Of a stretch of DNA of 64,000 bases, positions 35,750 to 44,972 are shown piece by piece (positions within the stretch are counted from its first letter, which is position 1; every line of letters starts with the position of its first letter). The notes under the pieces are model-generated. The model was given only the letters and a program-made list of their open reading frames with translations. It did no database searches and was not told the DNA's origin. Origin of the DNA: a bacterium (GTDB lineage: Bacteria > Pseudomonadota > Gammaproteobacteria > Pseudomonadales > Moraxellaceae); the NCBI GenBank assembly GCA_029945725.1, contig JAQSDB010000001.1, positions 1 through 64,000 of the forward strand, in the 5' to 3' direction. Both the position numbers and the translations under genes were made by a program.

Positions 35750-35778
35750 CTGACATCGCTCGCTGCAGCCCGTATAAT
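35750..35778 (+). promoter_or_regulatory. Strong sigma-70 promoter of prfC
   Basis: CTGACA (35750-35755) and TATAAT (35773-35778) are 17 bases apart, 5/6 and 6/6 matches to consensus with ideal spacing, 32 bases before the prfC start. Start site expected near 35785. Confidence 0.7.
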
Positions 35779-35810
35779 CCCGCCTCGTTTTTCCTGAACT
35801 GCAGATCATC

Positions 35811-37400
35811 ATGAGCCTCACCGAACAGCTGGCCGCTGAAGTCACTTCACGCCGCACCTTTGCCATCATCTCGCATCCGGATGCGGGCAAGACCACGATC
35901 ACGGAAAAACTGCTGCTCTGGGGCAAGGCCATCCAGATCGCCGGCACGGTGAAGTCGCGCAAGTCCGACCGCCATGCCACCTCGGACTGGATGGAAATGG
36001 AAAAGCAGCGCGGCATTTCCATCACCACATCGGTCATGCAGTTCCCCTACAAGCAGTGCACGGTAAACCTGCTTGATACGCCGGGTCACGAGGATTTCTC
36101 GGAAGACACCTACCGCACGCTGACGGCGGTGGATTCGGCGCTGATGGTGATCGACGGCGCCAAGGGCGTGGAGGAGCGCACCATCAAGCTGATGGATGTC
36201 TGTCGCATGCGCGACACCCCCATCGTTTCTTTCGTGAACAAGATGGACCGTGAAATCCGCGAGCCCATCGAGCTCATGGATGAAATAGAGAGCGTGCTCA
36301 AGATCAAGTGCGCCCCCATCACCTGGCCGATTGGCTCGGGCCGTGATTTCAAGGGCGTCTACCATCTGCTGCAAAACCGTATTTATCTTTACCAGCCGGG
36401 TCATGGCTCGCACATTGTTGCCGACAGGATTATTGAGGGACTCGACAATCCCGAGCTTGATGCGGTGCTGGGCGATGATGCCAAGCAATTGCGTGAAGGC
36501 CTTGAGCTGGTGCTGGGTGCCAGCCACGATTTCAATCTGGAAGAGTTTCTGGCGGGAAAACTGGCGCCTGTGTTCTTTGGCACAGCGCTGGGGAATTTCG
36601 GAGTAAACCACATCCTTGATGCTTTCGTGGACTGGGCGCCGTGTCCGGGTGCGCGTAAGGCTGCCGAACGTGAAGTGCTGGCCAGAGAAGAAAAATTCTC
36701 CGGTTTTGTCTTCAAGATCCAGGCGAATATGGATCCCCGTCATCGTGACCGCATTGCCTTTTTGCGTATCTGTTCGGGCCGTTATGAAAAAGGCCTGAAG
36801 ATGAAGCATGTGCGCATTGGCAAGGAAATCCGTATTGCCGATGCGCTGACCTTTCTCGCCGGCGAGCGCGCCCATCTCGAGGAGGCCTGGTCTGGCGACA
36901 TTATCGGCCTGCACAATCACGGCACCATCCAGATCGGCGATACCTTCACGGAAGGCGAGGACCTGCACTTTCTCGGGATTCCGCATTTTGCACCTGAGCT
37001 GTTCCGGCGCGTGCGCCTGAAAGATCCGCTCAAGAGCAAGCAGCTGCAAAAAGGTTTGAAGGAGCTGTCGGAGGAGGGTGCGACCCAGGTATTCATGCCG
37101 CAGATGAATAACGACCTGATTCTTGGTGCCGTGGGGGTGTTGCAGTTTGAGGTGGTGGCCTTCCGCCTGCAGGAGGAATACAAGGTTGAGTGCGTCTATG
37201 AGCCGGTGAGCGTGGCGACGGTGCGCTGGGTTTACTGTGCCGACGAGAAGAAATTCGCCGAGTTCAAGAAAAAAGCCCATGACCAGCTTTCCCTGGACGG
37301 TGGCGGCTATCTCACCTATCTGGCCCCCAGTCGCGTCAACCTGCAGCTGATGAAAGAGCGCTATCCGGATATCCAGTTCCTCGAAACCCGCGAGCACTGA
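35811..37400 (+). CDS. prfC: Peptide chain release factor 3
   Basis: GTPase that removes RF1/RF2 from the ribosome after termination. The 529-residue protein has the translation-factor G motifs: G1 SHPDAGKTT, switch-I/G2 region [13 protein letters not shown]3 DTPGHEDF and G4 NKMD. RF3-specific domains II and III follow and end in [12 protein letters not shown]. Length is normal. It has its own promoter just upstream and is the next gene after rimI. Confidence 0.97.
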   Translation: MSLTEQLAAEVTSRRTFAIISHPDAGKTTITEKLLLWGKAIQIAGTVKSRKSDRHATSDWMEMEKQRGISITTSVMQFPYKQCTVNLLDTPGHEDFSEDTYRTLTAVDSALMVIDGAKGVEERTIKLMDVCRMRDTPIVSFVNKMDREIREPIELMDEIESVLKIKCAPITWPIGSGRDFKGVYHLLQNRIYLYQPGHGSHIVADRIIEGLDNPELDAVLGDDAKQLREGLELVLGASHDFNLEEFLAGKLAPVFFGTALGNFGVNHILDAFVDWAPCPGARKAAEREVLAREEKFSGFVFKIQANMDPRHRDRIAFLRICSGRYEKGLKMKHVRIGKEIRIADALTFLAGERAHLEEAWSGDIIGLHNHGTIQIGDTFTEGEDLHFLGIPHFAPELFRRVRLKDPLKSKQLQKGLKELSEEGATQVFMPQMNNDLILGAVGVLQFEVVAFRLQEEYKVECVYEPVSVATVRWVYCADEKKFAEFKKKAHDQLSLDGGGYLTYLAPSRVNLQLMKERYPDIQFLETREH

Positions 37401-37461
37401 TTGTCAGAAGTTCTGGTTTTCAATATTGATGTGCCGGCTGGCACGCGCTAGCTTGATCCGC

Positions 37462-38286
37462 ATGAGCCAGCCTCCTCTCGCCCTGATCGACACCCACTGC
37501 CATTTTGATGTGGACGACTTTGATGCCGACCGCGTCGAGGTCGCTGCACGTGCATGGGCGGCAGGGGTTGATACCATCATTATCCCGGGATATGTCGCCG
37601 TGCAGTGGTCCCGGCTGTTTGAAGTCTGTGCGGCGATCAGTCGGCCCCGCTTGTTGCCGGCCCCCGGATTGCATCCCTGCTATATCCGGCAACATGAGCA
37701 GGCGCATCTTGAGCGGCTGGAGCAGCTGCTGCAAAACCGTCCGGAGATTGTGGCGGTCGGCGAGATTGGTCTTGATTATTATGTGGACGAGATAAAAGTT
37801 CCCGAACTGAAAGAAAAGCAGCTGGATTTTTTCAGGGCACAGCTTGCTCTGGCCATGCGCTATAAAAAACCGGTTATCCTGCATGTTCGCAAGGCGCATC
37901 AGGACGTGATTCGTGTGCTGCACGAGATGCGTTTCAGTGAAGGCGGTATCGTGCATGCCTATTCGGGTGGCATTGAAGAGGCGCGGCATTATGCGAAACG
38001 GGGATTCCGTCTCGGTATTGGAGGCCCGCTGACCTATGATCAGTCAAGGCGTTTGCGCGCAATCGTGACTGCCATGCCACTGGAGGCGCTGGTGCTGGAA
38101 ACGGATGCGCCCGACATGATTCCGCTGCCGCATCGCATTGCGGGCCCGGGCAGGACTCGTAACTCCCCGGAGTTTCTGCCGTCGATTGCTGCCGCCATGG
38201 CGGAGCTGAAAAACCTGCCCTTGGCGGAAGTGATGGCAGTGACGCATGCACAAAGTCTTGCCGTGTTGCGTCTTCCCCCCCTTTGA
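37462..38286 (+). CDS. tatD: TatD family deoxyribonuclease
   Basis: A 274-residue metal-dependent hydrolase (TIM barrel) of the TatD family, 3'-5' DNA/RNA exonucleases implicated in repair. Metal ligands are seen at IDTHCHF (His12, His14), VGEIGLDYY (Glu), LHVRKAHQD (His), VHAYSGG (His) and LETDAPD (Asp). The ATG at 37462 starts immediately before the metal motif, as in relatives. YjjV/YcfH-type paralogues exist, so the exact orthologue is not settled. Confidence 0.9.
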   Translation: MSQPPLALIDTHCHFDVDDFDADRVEVAARAWAAGVDTIIIPGYVAVQWSRLFEVCAAISRPRLLPAPGLHPCYIRQHEQAHLERLEQLLQNRPEIVAVGEIGLDYYVDEIKVPELKEKQLDFFRAQLALAMRYKKPVILHVRKAHQDVIRVLHEMRFSEGGIVHAYSGGIEEARHYAKRGFRLGIGGPLTYDQSRRLRAIVTAMPLEALVLETDAPDMIPLPHRIAGPGRTRNSPEFLPSIAAAMAELKNLPLAEVMAVTHAQSLAVLRLPPL

Positions 38287-38300
38287 TGAAGGAGTCAACC

Positions 38301-38660
38301 ATGTGGGCTGTTGTGATTGCCCTGGCTATAGCGATGTGGATGTGGACGGCTGCCAGTCTGCATCTGGTGCGCTGGTGGTTTAAAAGGCCGGATGCCGCCG
38401 TGCAGCTGGTCTATCTGGCGGGCATGACGGCGCTCGGCGCTGTGGCGTTGTTGCTGCTGCCTTATCTGGTGCTTCCGGGCTCAGTGTTGAGCCAGGGCTG
38501 GACACGTGAAGTGCTGGAAAAAACACAGTATGCGGCAATATTTCTGGTCGGGATCGTCGCAGCTGCCGGTTTTGCAAGGGCGCAAATCCTTTTGTTGCCG
38601 GCGGTGAAGCCGGTTGCGCGAGTGGCGTTAAAAAAGCCGCCGGAAAAGAAGAGGCCATAA
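38301..38660 (+). CDS. Small membrane protein, 119 aa
   Basis: A protein with three predicted transmembrane helices (residues 1-22, 36-60, 78-100) and a basic C-terminal tail ending KKPPEKKRP. AAGGAG (38289-38294) lies six bases before the ATG at 38301, so this is preferred to codons overlapping tatD. It follows tatD by 14 bases. No family recognised. Confidence 0.65.
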   Translation: MWAVVIALAIAMWMWTAASLHLVRWWFKRPDAAVQLVYLAGMTALGAVALLLLPYLVLPGSVLSQGWTREVLEKTQYAAIFLVGIVAAAGFARAQILLLPAVKPVARVALKKPPEKKRP

Positions 38661-38690
38661 AAAAAGGCAACCTCAGGTTGCCGTTTTTTT
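38660..38690. terminator. Bidirectional intrinsic terminator
   Basis: GGCAACC and GGTTGCC (38666-38682) form a 7-bp stem with a 3-base loop, flanked by A and T runs. It serves the membrane-protein gene on the left and the convergent periplasmic-protein gene on the right. Confidence 0.88.
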
Positions 38691-38720
38691 ATGGAAAAGC
38701 CCGCCGGTTGATGTCGGTTT

Positions 38721-39515
38721 CTACATGAGGCTTTCGTGAGCGGCCAGCAGCTTTTCGGTAATTTGCTCGTTGTAACGGCCAACAATGAACGGCACATTGT
38801 CCTTGTTGAAATTCTTGAAGGAGTTTTTGATAAAGGTCCACTTGGTCGTGATTTCTTTCAGGGACTGCGCAACTTGCGGTGTTTTTGCATAATACCGGTT
38901 CAGTTGCAGGAGTTGCTGGGAAAACTTGTCGGCAAGCAGGTCAATTTCAACTTCGGGGCCCTGCGAGGCCACGATGGAGCCACCAAAATAGTCGGCAGAC
39001 TTGCGCAGGTAGGCCGCTGTCATGACCTCCATCAACACATATTGCTCGTAAAGCATGTCTGCCATTTTGTCGGTTGATACTTTTCCGGCCAGCTTTTGTT
39101 CGGTTTCGCTGGTACGGATGGTTTGTGTCAGTGAGCTGAGAGCGCCATCAATGGCGTTGATGCTGGTGTTGTCGGCAACGCCCTCAGTCGTGAACTTTGC
39201 TGCTGTAAGTGAGTGCTTGAAATCATTCCATTTGGGCGATATCGCGTTATTACCCAGCTTTTGCACAACTCCATCGCCGGCACTGATCTGCGCCTGCATC
39301 TTCTTGTATTCCTGCGGGTCACGATTGAGCACGCTATAAAGATAAAATGCCGTTCCTGCCTTGTAGCTGATGGTTTCAAGATGCTGGAGTGTGCGTATGG
39401 TTTGTACTTGCGGGCTTGCGGCTGTCGCCGCCGGAGCGGCCATGGCAGCGGTGCTGGCAGCCACGCCAGACAGCATGAGGGAGCAGAGCGTTGCCGTATT
39501 CAGAAACCTGCGCAT
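38721..39515 (-). CDS. Periplasmic helical hypothetical protein
   Basis: A 264-residue exported protein (signal peptide ending near AMA-AP). The rest is almost entirely helical, with repeated amphipathic segments (ISYKAGTAFYLYSVLNRDPQEYKKMQAQI...VAQSLKEITTKWTFIKNSF) that recall the ligand-binding modules of PilJ-type sensors. There is no transmembrane helix after the signal and no signalling domain. Single gene between terminators. Function unknown. Confidence 0.65.
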   Translation of the reverse strand: MRRFLNTATLCSLMLSGVAASTAAMAAPAATAASPQVQTIRTLQHLETISYKAGTAFYLYSVLNRDPQEYKKMQAQISAGDGVVQKLGNNAISPKWNDFKHSLTAAKFTTEGVADNTSINAIDGALSSLTQTIRTSETEQKLAGKVSTDKMADMLYEQYVLMEVMTAAYLRKSADYFGGSIVASQGPEVEIDLLADKFSQQLLQLNRYYAKTPQVAQSLKEITTKWTFIKNSFKNFNKDNVPFIVGRYNEQITEKLLAAHESLM

Positions 39516-39599
39516 TTTTATTGGCCCTTATCCAGCAGGATGATGACTACTTATTAGCACAGGACGTCGCCGGCGAATAGTGTGAACAAAATCACGCTT

Positions 39600-41504
39600 T
39601 TAAGAGGCGGGTTTTTCCCGATAAGCGGGGTAGCTAGCCGCTGATTGCAGGTTTACTGCCTGTGCAAGTCCAGGCAGGCGGATTTCCTTGTTGCTGATTT
39701 CAAGATCTTCGCCCGTTAGTACGCCCTCGCCAAACCGGTACAGGGGTTTGTAGTGGCCTTGTTGTGCCTGCTCTTCATAGCCGTATTGCTGACGTTCCGT
39801 GGCTTCGCATTTCAGTTGCCAGTCGGTAATGGCCCGGTCGCCATGCTTCCGGCGTAACAGTCCCTGCGTTTCGGTGGGACTCAGCAGGAGGGCCGAGGCA
39901 TTGTTGCCACCAAAACCTTTCGAGTTCAGAAAGCATGCGGCCATGCCCGTTTTTCCACACTCAACATGTTGCTGCGAGAAGCGAAGGTGTTGGCGATGCA
40001 CGTCATGCGCCACTTCATCCAGAGTGAATATTCCGGGAACAAGGCCCTCTGACCATACTCCCAGTGCGGCCATGAACTGGTCCCCTGCTGCTGCTCCCAG
40101 AGAATGACCGACATAGCATTTGATGGAAGATACAAGCCAGTCTTCGATACCGAAAGCACCGGCAATCTTGTCAAAAACATGCGATTCGGTAACGCGATTC
40201 TGAGGTGTACCGGTGCCATGTGCCTGTACATAGCTGCGTGTGCGCAACGTCTCATCGCCCAGCATTTCCTGCGCCAGTGCAACGGCTTTTCCGAGACTGA
40301 AATAATTGCCAATGCCCGGTGCAGAAATGGATTTCTTGTAGCCGTCAGCGTGTACAAATACGCCGGGTACGCTGGCGTGGACAGGCAAGCCAAGGCGCAG
40401 GGCAAGATCATCGCTGGTCAGCACGATAAATTGTGCTGACTCGGCAATGGTGAACCCGGCGTTATAGCCAAAGGGACGTGTGGCGCGTGTGTTATCAACC
40501 TGAGTCAGGCCGAGCGCACGATCCAGCTCCAGTAATTTTGCATCTTCACCGAGCGCGCCCATGGCACGATAGCCATCCATGACTTCGGGGAGGATGGGCG
40601 CTTCTGTTGCGCCGATCAGCGCAAAATCAACACGACCATCACGAATATCCGTAACGGCGCGTTCAAGATTATAGAGAAAGGTGGCGCAAGCGCCGAGTAT
40701 GCCTGCCGTAGCGCCAACGCTGCCGAGTATATAAGCGTTGATGAAGTCGGCAGGCATTTGCGCAAATCCCAGCGGGCATTGTTTTGTGCTGTTGCGCTTT
40801 CCCTGCCAGGCCGACTTCATCATGCCGCCTGCGCCGTAATCATCAAGCTGGCCGTGTGCCGATGAGGCATAGACGGCAATTCGATCCGGTGCAATTTTCT
40901 GGCGCAATACATCCCAGTCCATGCCGGTGGAATGCAGGGCATCACTGGCGCCAAATACCGTGAGCTGCAGCGCACGAGGGTGATGATGCGCCGAGTAGTA
41001 GGACGCGGGATCAAAACCGCTGGGTAATTGTCCGGCACTGCTGACGGCAAAGTGGCGAGTATCCGGAATCAGTACTTCCTGTCCGCCCTGGATAATCACG
41101 TCAACTTCAGTGTCGGAAACGGTGAGGATATTCCAGTGTGCCGGAATCTGGTGCGGCAGCTCGCGTTTGTGCAGGCGCACACGCAGTGTATCCGCCTGCA
41201 GGTGCAGGCGTTGATGTACAGGCATGGCGCTGACATCGAAATACTGGGGCTCTATGCGCCGCATCAGCGTGTGGCGTTTTATGGCATTGCCATGCTGATT
41301 GAAAATGGCGGCATCATCGCCTTCGCCAATCCGCATTAGCCGGCCAATCCCTGCCAGTGTGCGGGTTTGTGTTCCGGGCTTGAGCGCATCCAGCACCAGA
41401 CGGCGATAGCCTTGATGAAACGAGGAGCGGCCGGAGGCATTTATGCCACCGAATCCAACGACAACGGGCAGTCGTGACACACTCATCTCCTGACTATTTT
41501 TCAT
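39600..41504 (-). CDS. fabY: Beta-ketoacyl-ACP synthase, FabY type
   Basis: A 634-residue condensing enzyme. The C-terminal 400 residues hold the thiolase-fold catalytic set: Cys in GILGACATFLYNLE (around residue 260), His in VQAHGTGTPQNR and His in IKCYVGHSLGAAAG. An N-terminal extension of about 200 residues starts VVVGFGGINASGRSSFHQGYRRLVLDAL. The length and N-terminus match FabY of Pseudomonas aeruginosa, which starts fatty acid synthesis from acetyl-CoA and malonyl-ACP in place of FabH. The ATG at 41504 lacks a strong ribosome site; ATG six codons later is an alternative. Confidence 0.8.
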   Translation of the reverse strand: MKNSQEMSVSRLPVVVGFGGINASGRSSFHQGYRRLVLDALKPGTQTRTLAGIGRLMRIGEGDDAAIFNQHGNAIKRHTLMRRIEPQYFDVSAMPVHQRLHLQADTLRVRLHKRELPHQIPAHWNILTVSDTEVDVIIQGGQEVLIPDTRHFAVSSAGQLPSGFDPASYYSAHHHPRALQLTVFGASDALHSTGMDWDVLRQKIAPDRIAVYASSAHGQLDDYGAGGMMKSAWQGKRNSTKQCPLGFAQMPADFINAYILGSVGATAGILGACATFLYNLERAVTDIRDGRVDFALIGATEAPILPEVMDGYRAMGALGEDAKLLELDRALGLTQVDNTRATRPFGYNAGFTIAESAQFIVLTSDDLALRLGLPVHASVPGVFVHADGYKKSISAPGIGNYFSLGKAVALAQEMLGDETLRTRSYVQAHGTGTPQNRVTESHVFDKIAGAFGIEDWLVSSIKCYVGHSLGAAAGDQFMAALGVWSEGLVPGIFTLDEVAHDVHRQHLRFSQQHVECGKTGMAACFLNSKGFGGNNASALLLSPTETQGLLRRKHGDRAITDWQLKCEATERQQYGYEEQAQQGHYKPLYRFGEGVLTGEDLEISNKEIRLPGLAQAVNLQSAASYPAYREKPAS

Positions 41505-41647
41505 TCAGCCATCATTTGTGACTGGTTGGCCATTCTATCCGGTGCGGTTGCAGGCCGGCCAGATATTGCTCGCGTAAAGAGGCCTTTCTCTTGAGGGAAA
41601 TGCAACAGGCTGTTGCGAATATCCGTCCTTGCTTTTCATTCGGGTAG

Positions 41648-41677
41648 AAAAAAACCGGCGTGAGGCCGGTTTTTTTC
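41648..41677 (-). terminator. Intrinsic terminator after fadD
   Basis: CCGGC and GCCGG with a 5-base loop (41655-41669) are flanked by seven A and eight T residues, so it works in both directions. It lies just after the fadD stop codon. Confidence 0.88.
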
Positions 41678-41691
41678 TTTAGGTCCCGACC

Positions 41692-43404
41692 TTACGGGCG
41701 CAGGGCTTTCTTGTCGAGTTTGCCAACAGCAGTGAGTGGCAGGGCGTCCAGAAAGTGGATGTGCTTGGGGACTTTGTAAGCGGCCATTTGCTCACGACAG
41801 AAGTGCAGGATCTTTTCCTTGAGCTCGTCAGGATGGGTTGCCCTGGCATCTGCCTTGAGCTGGATATAAAGGTGGACGATATCGTTACCGGGGCGCTTTT
41901 CATCCGGAAGGCCAATCAGGGCAGAGAGTTCGATAAAGTCGAGCTCAGCCAGCTTGCCTTCCACTTCCACCGAGAACACCTTGTAGCCACCGACAATCAG
42001 CATGTCTTTGGAGCGGTCACAGATGGTGAGATAGCCTTCTTCGTCTATCTTGGCGATATCGCCGGTGTAGATCCAGGTGTCGCCTTCAAACTCGCGCAGG
42101 GTCTGGGCCGACGCTTCGGGGAGGTTGAGATAACCCTTGGTGACCTGCGGACCTGATGCGATAAGCTCCCCCGGTTCGCCCACCGGCATTTCACGGGTGC
42201 CGGTTTCCACATCGACGATCTTGAGTTTGGTGCCCACGGTCGGAATGCCCACGGTGCCGATCTTTGCACGATTGGGAGGGTTGGAGGTGAGCAGCGGGCT
42301 GGTCTCGGTCATGCCATAAACTTCAGCAAGCTTGCCCTTGCCGATGATGCTTTCGAGTTGGTGGATCATTTCCGGCGGGAAGGGAGCGGCACCCGACATG
42401 GCCATTTTCAGGCGGGAGAAATCCACTTTCTTGAATTCCGGATGCTCGTAAAGCATCTGGTAGAGCGTGGGTACATTGGCCATGAAGGTTGGCGGATACT
42501 TCTGCATGACCTTGCAGAACATTTCGACATTGCGCGGGTCCGGAATGACCAGGATGCGGGACGCTTGCTGGATGCCCAGCAGCGCCAGCGAAAGGCCTGC
42601 CATGTGAAAGTAGGGAAAGGCAGCGGCAAGGGTGTCTTCACCCGGGGTGTAGATGGCGAAAGCTTCACACTGCCGTGCGTTGGAAAACATATTGTGCAGT
42701 GTCATCTCGGCGCCCTTGGGCTTGCCGGTGGTGCCGCCGGTGTACTGGATATAGATGGTGTCGCCGTGGGAGAGCCCGGTATAGACGCGGGTCTCCGGTG
42801 CCTTTTGCAGCTCCTCCCAGAAGTTCAGCAGCCTGGCGTGCCTGAGCGGGGGCAGTGTGATGCGGGGCAGCTTTTTCAGGGTATAGGCCAGCCACTTTTT
42901 CCAGCCGGGCAGGAAATCGATGGGGCCGGAGACCAGTACGGTCTTGAGCGAAGGTACTTTGCCATCAATAGGCACAATGTTGTTGTTATAGAACTGGTCC
43001 AGCGTGATCAGTACCTTGATTTTGGCGTCGTTGATCTGGTGGATGAGTTCGCTGGGTGTCAGCAGCGGCGAGACGCCGGATACGGCGGCGCCGACCTTGG
43101 CGGCAGCAACAAGGCCGACCAGGTATTGCGGGGTGTTGGGCAGGTGCATGCCGATGACATCACCCTTTTCCACGCCCTGTTTCTGCAGCAGGTTAGCCAG
43201 GCGATTGGCCAGGCGGTCGAGCTGGGCATAGCTGATGGTGACGCCCAGATACTCCATGACCGGAGCGGTGCCCAGCGTACGGGCGTGACCTTCGACATAG
43301 TCCGCCAGGGACTTTTCGGCGATTTCGGGCAGCACCGGATTGATACCGCACTGTTCGTAAATGGCGTGCCAGGGCTGGGGCGTGAGGTCGGCGGCGGCGT
43401 TCAT
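41692..43404 (-). CDS. fadD: Long-chain fatty acid-CoA ligase
   Basis: ATP-dependent activation of fatty acids to acyl-CoA through an acyl-adenylate. The 570-residue protein has the AMP-binding signature YIQYTGGTTGKPKGAEMTL, GYGMTE-like VYGMTETSPL, the YTGDIAKIDEEGYLTICDRSKDMLIVGGYKVFSVEVE hinge and the C-terminal catalytic Lys in LTAVGKLDKKALR. The ATG at 43404 is chosen to give the usual FadD N-terminus. A thiolase gene lies upstream on the same strand behind a terminator. Confidence 0.92.
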   Translation of the reverse strand: MNAAADLTPQPWHAIYEQCGINPVLPEIAEKSLADYVEGHARTLGTAPVMEYLGVTISYAQLDRLANRLANLLQKQGVEKGDVIGMHLPNTPQYLVGLVAAAKVGAAVSGVSPLLTPSELIHQINDAKIKVLITLDQFYNNNIVPIDGKVPSLKTVLVSGPIDFLPGWKKWLAYTLKKLPRITLPPLRHARLLNFWEELQKAPETRVYTGLSHGDTIYIQYTGGTTGKPKGAEMTLHNMFSNARQCEAFAIYTPGEDTLAAAFPYFHMAGLSLALLGIQQASRILVIPDPRNVEMFCKVMQKYPPTFMANVPTLYQMLYEHPEFKKVDFSRLKMAMSGAAPFPPEMIHQLESIIGKGKLAEVYGMTETSPLLTSNPPNRAKIGTVGIPTVGTKLKIVDVETGTREMPVGEPGELIASGPQVTKGYLNLPEASAQTLREFEGDTWIYTGDIAKIDEEGYLTICDRSKDMLIVGGYKVFSVEVEGKLAELDFIELSALIGLPDEKRPGNDIVHLYIQLKADARATHPDELKEKILHFCREQMAAYKVPKHIHFLDALPLTAVGKLDKKALRP

Positions 43405-43500
43405 GGCGAAGTCCTGTGTTGTGGTCGGGTAGTCATGGGGCGACGATTGAACCATGGCGGAATGGTTTTAACCAGAACTTGATAGTCACGCTGCAGTGCA

Positions 43501-43528
43501 AAAAAAGGCCGCGAAAGCGGCCTTTTTT
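43501..43528 (-). terminator. Intrinsic terminator after the thiolase gene
   Basis: Six A, GGCCGC, a GAAA tetraloop, GCGGCC and six T form a near-perfect hairpin between the thiolase and fadD genes. It is symmetric and could act on either strand. Confidence 0.9.
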
Positions 43529-43551
43529 GATGTATGCAGCCGGGTGCACCG

Positions 43552-44733
43552 TTAGATCATTTCAATGGCAACGGCCGTTGCCTCGCCACCGCCAATGCAC
43601 AGTGTGGCGACACCTTTTTTGCCGCCGCGCTGGCGCAGGGCATGGATCAGTGTCAGCAGGATGCGTGATCCGGTGGAGCCAATCGGGTGACCGAGAGCGC
43701 AGGCTCCCCCATTCACATTCACCTTGTCATGCGGAAGGTTGTGCTTTTGCATGGCCGCCATGGTCACCATGGCAAACGCTTCGTTGATCTCGTACAGGTC
43801 AACGTCTTCTGCCGTCCAGCCGATTTTGGCGAAGAGGTTGCTGAGTGCACCCACCGGTGCAATGGTGAACTCGCTGGGGTGCTGGGACTGGGTGGCATGG
43901 CCGATGATGCGGGCCAGCGGCTTGAGGCCGCGCCTGGTGGCTTCGGACTCTTTCATCAGTACCAGTGCGGAGGCGCCATCGGAGATGGAGCTGGCATTGG
44001 CTGCGGTGATGGTGCCGTCTTTGGCGAAAGCGGGCTTGAGTGTGGGGATCTTGCCGGGGTTGGCATTGCCAGGCTGTTCATCAGTGTCGACCAGGACTTC
44101 ACCCTTGCGGGTCTGTACCGGTACCGCAATGATTTCGTCCTTGAAGTGGCCGTTGGCGATGGCCGCCAGTGCACGGTTCAGGGATTCAACGGCAAAGGCA
44201 TCCATGGCTTCGCGGGTGAGGCCCATGGTGGTGGCCGCATCCTGGGCAAAAGAGCCCATGAGGCGGCCGGTTTTGGCGTCCTCCAGTCCGTCCAGAAACA
44301 TATGATCCTTGATTTCACCGTGGCCCATGCGGTAGCCGGAACGGGCTTTTGGCAGGATATAGGGCGAGTTGCTCATGGACTCCATGCCGCCGGCCACCAT
44401 GATGTTATTGGTTCCAGCCATGATCAGGTCATGTGCCAGCATCGTGGCTTTCATGCCTGAACCGCAGAGCTTGTTAACCGTTGTGGCTCCGGCGGATGTG
44501 GGGATGCCGGCATCAATTGCAGCCTGGCGCGCGGGTCCCTGCTTCAGTCCTGCGGGCAGGACGCAGCCCATGATGACTTCCTGGATGTCTTCGGGTTTGA
44601 GGCCGGCACGGCTGACTGCTTCACGAATCGCAATGGCGCCCAGCTCCGGGGCTGTGACGGGGCTGAGTGCGCCTTGAAAGCCCCCCATCGGGGTGCGGGC
44701 GCCGTTAACGATGACAACAGGATCAGTGCTCAT
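43552..44733 (-). CDS. Acetyl-CoA C-acetyltransferase (thiolase)
   Basis: A 393-residue biosynthetic-type thiolase that condenses two acetyl-CoA or cleaves acetoacetyl-CoA. The nucleophilic Cys is in VNKLCGSGMKA (about residue 90), the His in NEAFAMVTMAAMQKH..., and the C-terminal Cys in ATLCIGGGEATAVAIE, with GGACALGHPIGSTG before it. Size and sequence fit AtoB/PhaA-like enzymes. Without a polyhydroxyalkanoate or acetoacetate gene nearby the exact role is open. Confidence 0.92.
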   Translation of the reverse strand: MSTDPVVIVNGARTPMGGFQGALSPVTAPELGAIAIREAVSRAGLKPEDIQEVIMGCVLPAGLKQGPARQAAIDAGIPTSAGATTVNKLCGSGMKATMLAHDLIMAGTNNIMVAGGMESMSNSPYILPKARSGYRMGHGEIKDHMFLDGLEDAKTGRLMGSFAQDAATTMGLTREAMDAFAVESLNRALAAIANGHFKDEIIAVPVQTRKGEVLVDTDEQPGNANPGKIPTLKPAFAKDGTITAANASSISDGASALVLMKESEATRRGLKPLARIIGHATQSQHPSEFTIAPVGALSNLFAKIGWTAEDVDLYEINEAFAMVTMAAMQKHNLPHDKVNVNGGACALGHPIGSTGSRILLTLIHALRQRGGKKGVATLCIGGGEATAVAIEMI

Positions 44734-44796
44734 GGAGGTCTCACTTCTGCCGGAAGGCTGTGTATTGGTTCAATGGGAGTGTCACAAAGGGCCGCT

Positions 44797-44825
44797 ATTA
44801 TATCGGCCCGGGAGCCGGCTGTCCT
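44797..44825 (-). promoter_or_regulatory. Candidate promoter of the thiolase gene
   Basis: On the reverse strand TATAAT (44797-44802) lies 17 bases after AGGACA (44820-44825). The -10 box sits between GGGCCG and CGGCCC arms (44789-44809), a possible operator. Confidence 0.45.
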
Positions 44826-44972
44826 TGCCAGTGATGGTTTCCATTAGTGACGCGCTTTCGCTGCAGTGGTAGGATGCGCGGTCTTTAAGCCACGAGTTGG
44901 CCGGCTTTTCGCATGGGGAAGTCGCTGAAGTAGTCAGACAGGGTCTGATTTAAGGGAAGGGGAAGGGATAGC

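Noticed and set aside
35847-37397. Reverse-strand open frame opposite prfC (516 codons)
   Set aside because: It mirrors nearly all of prfC, whose GTPase motifs are unambiguous; the antisense product resembles nothing.
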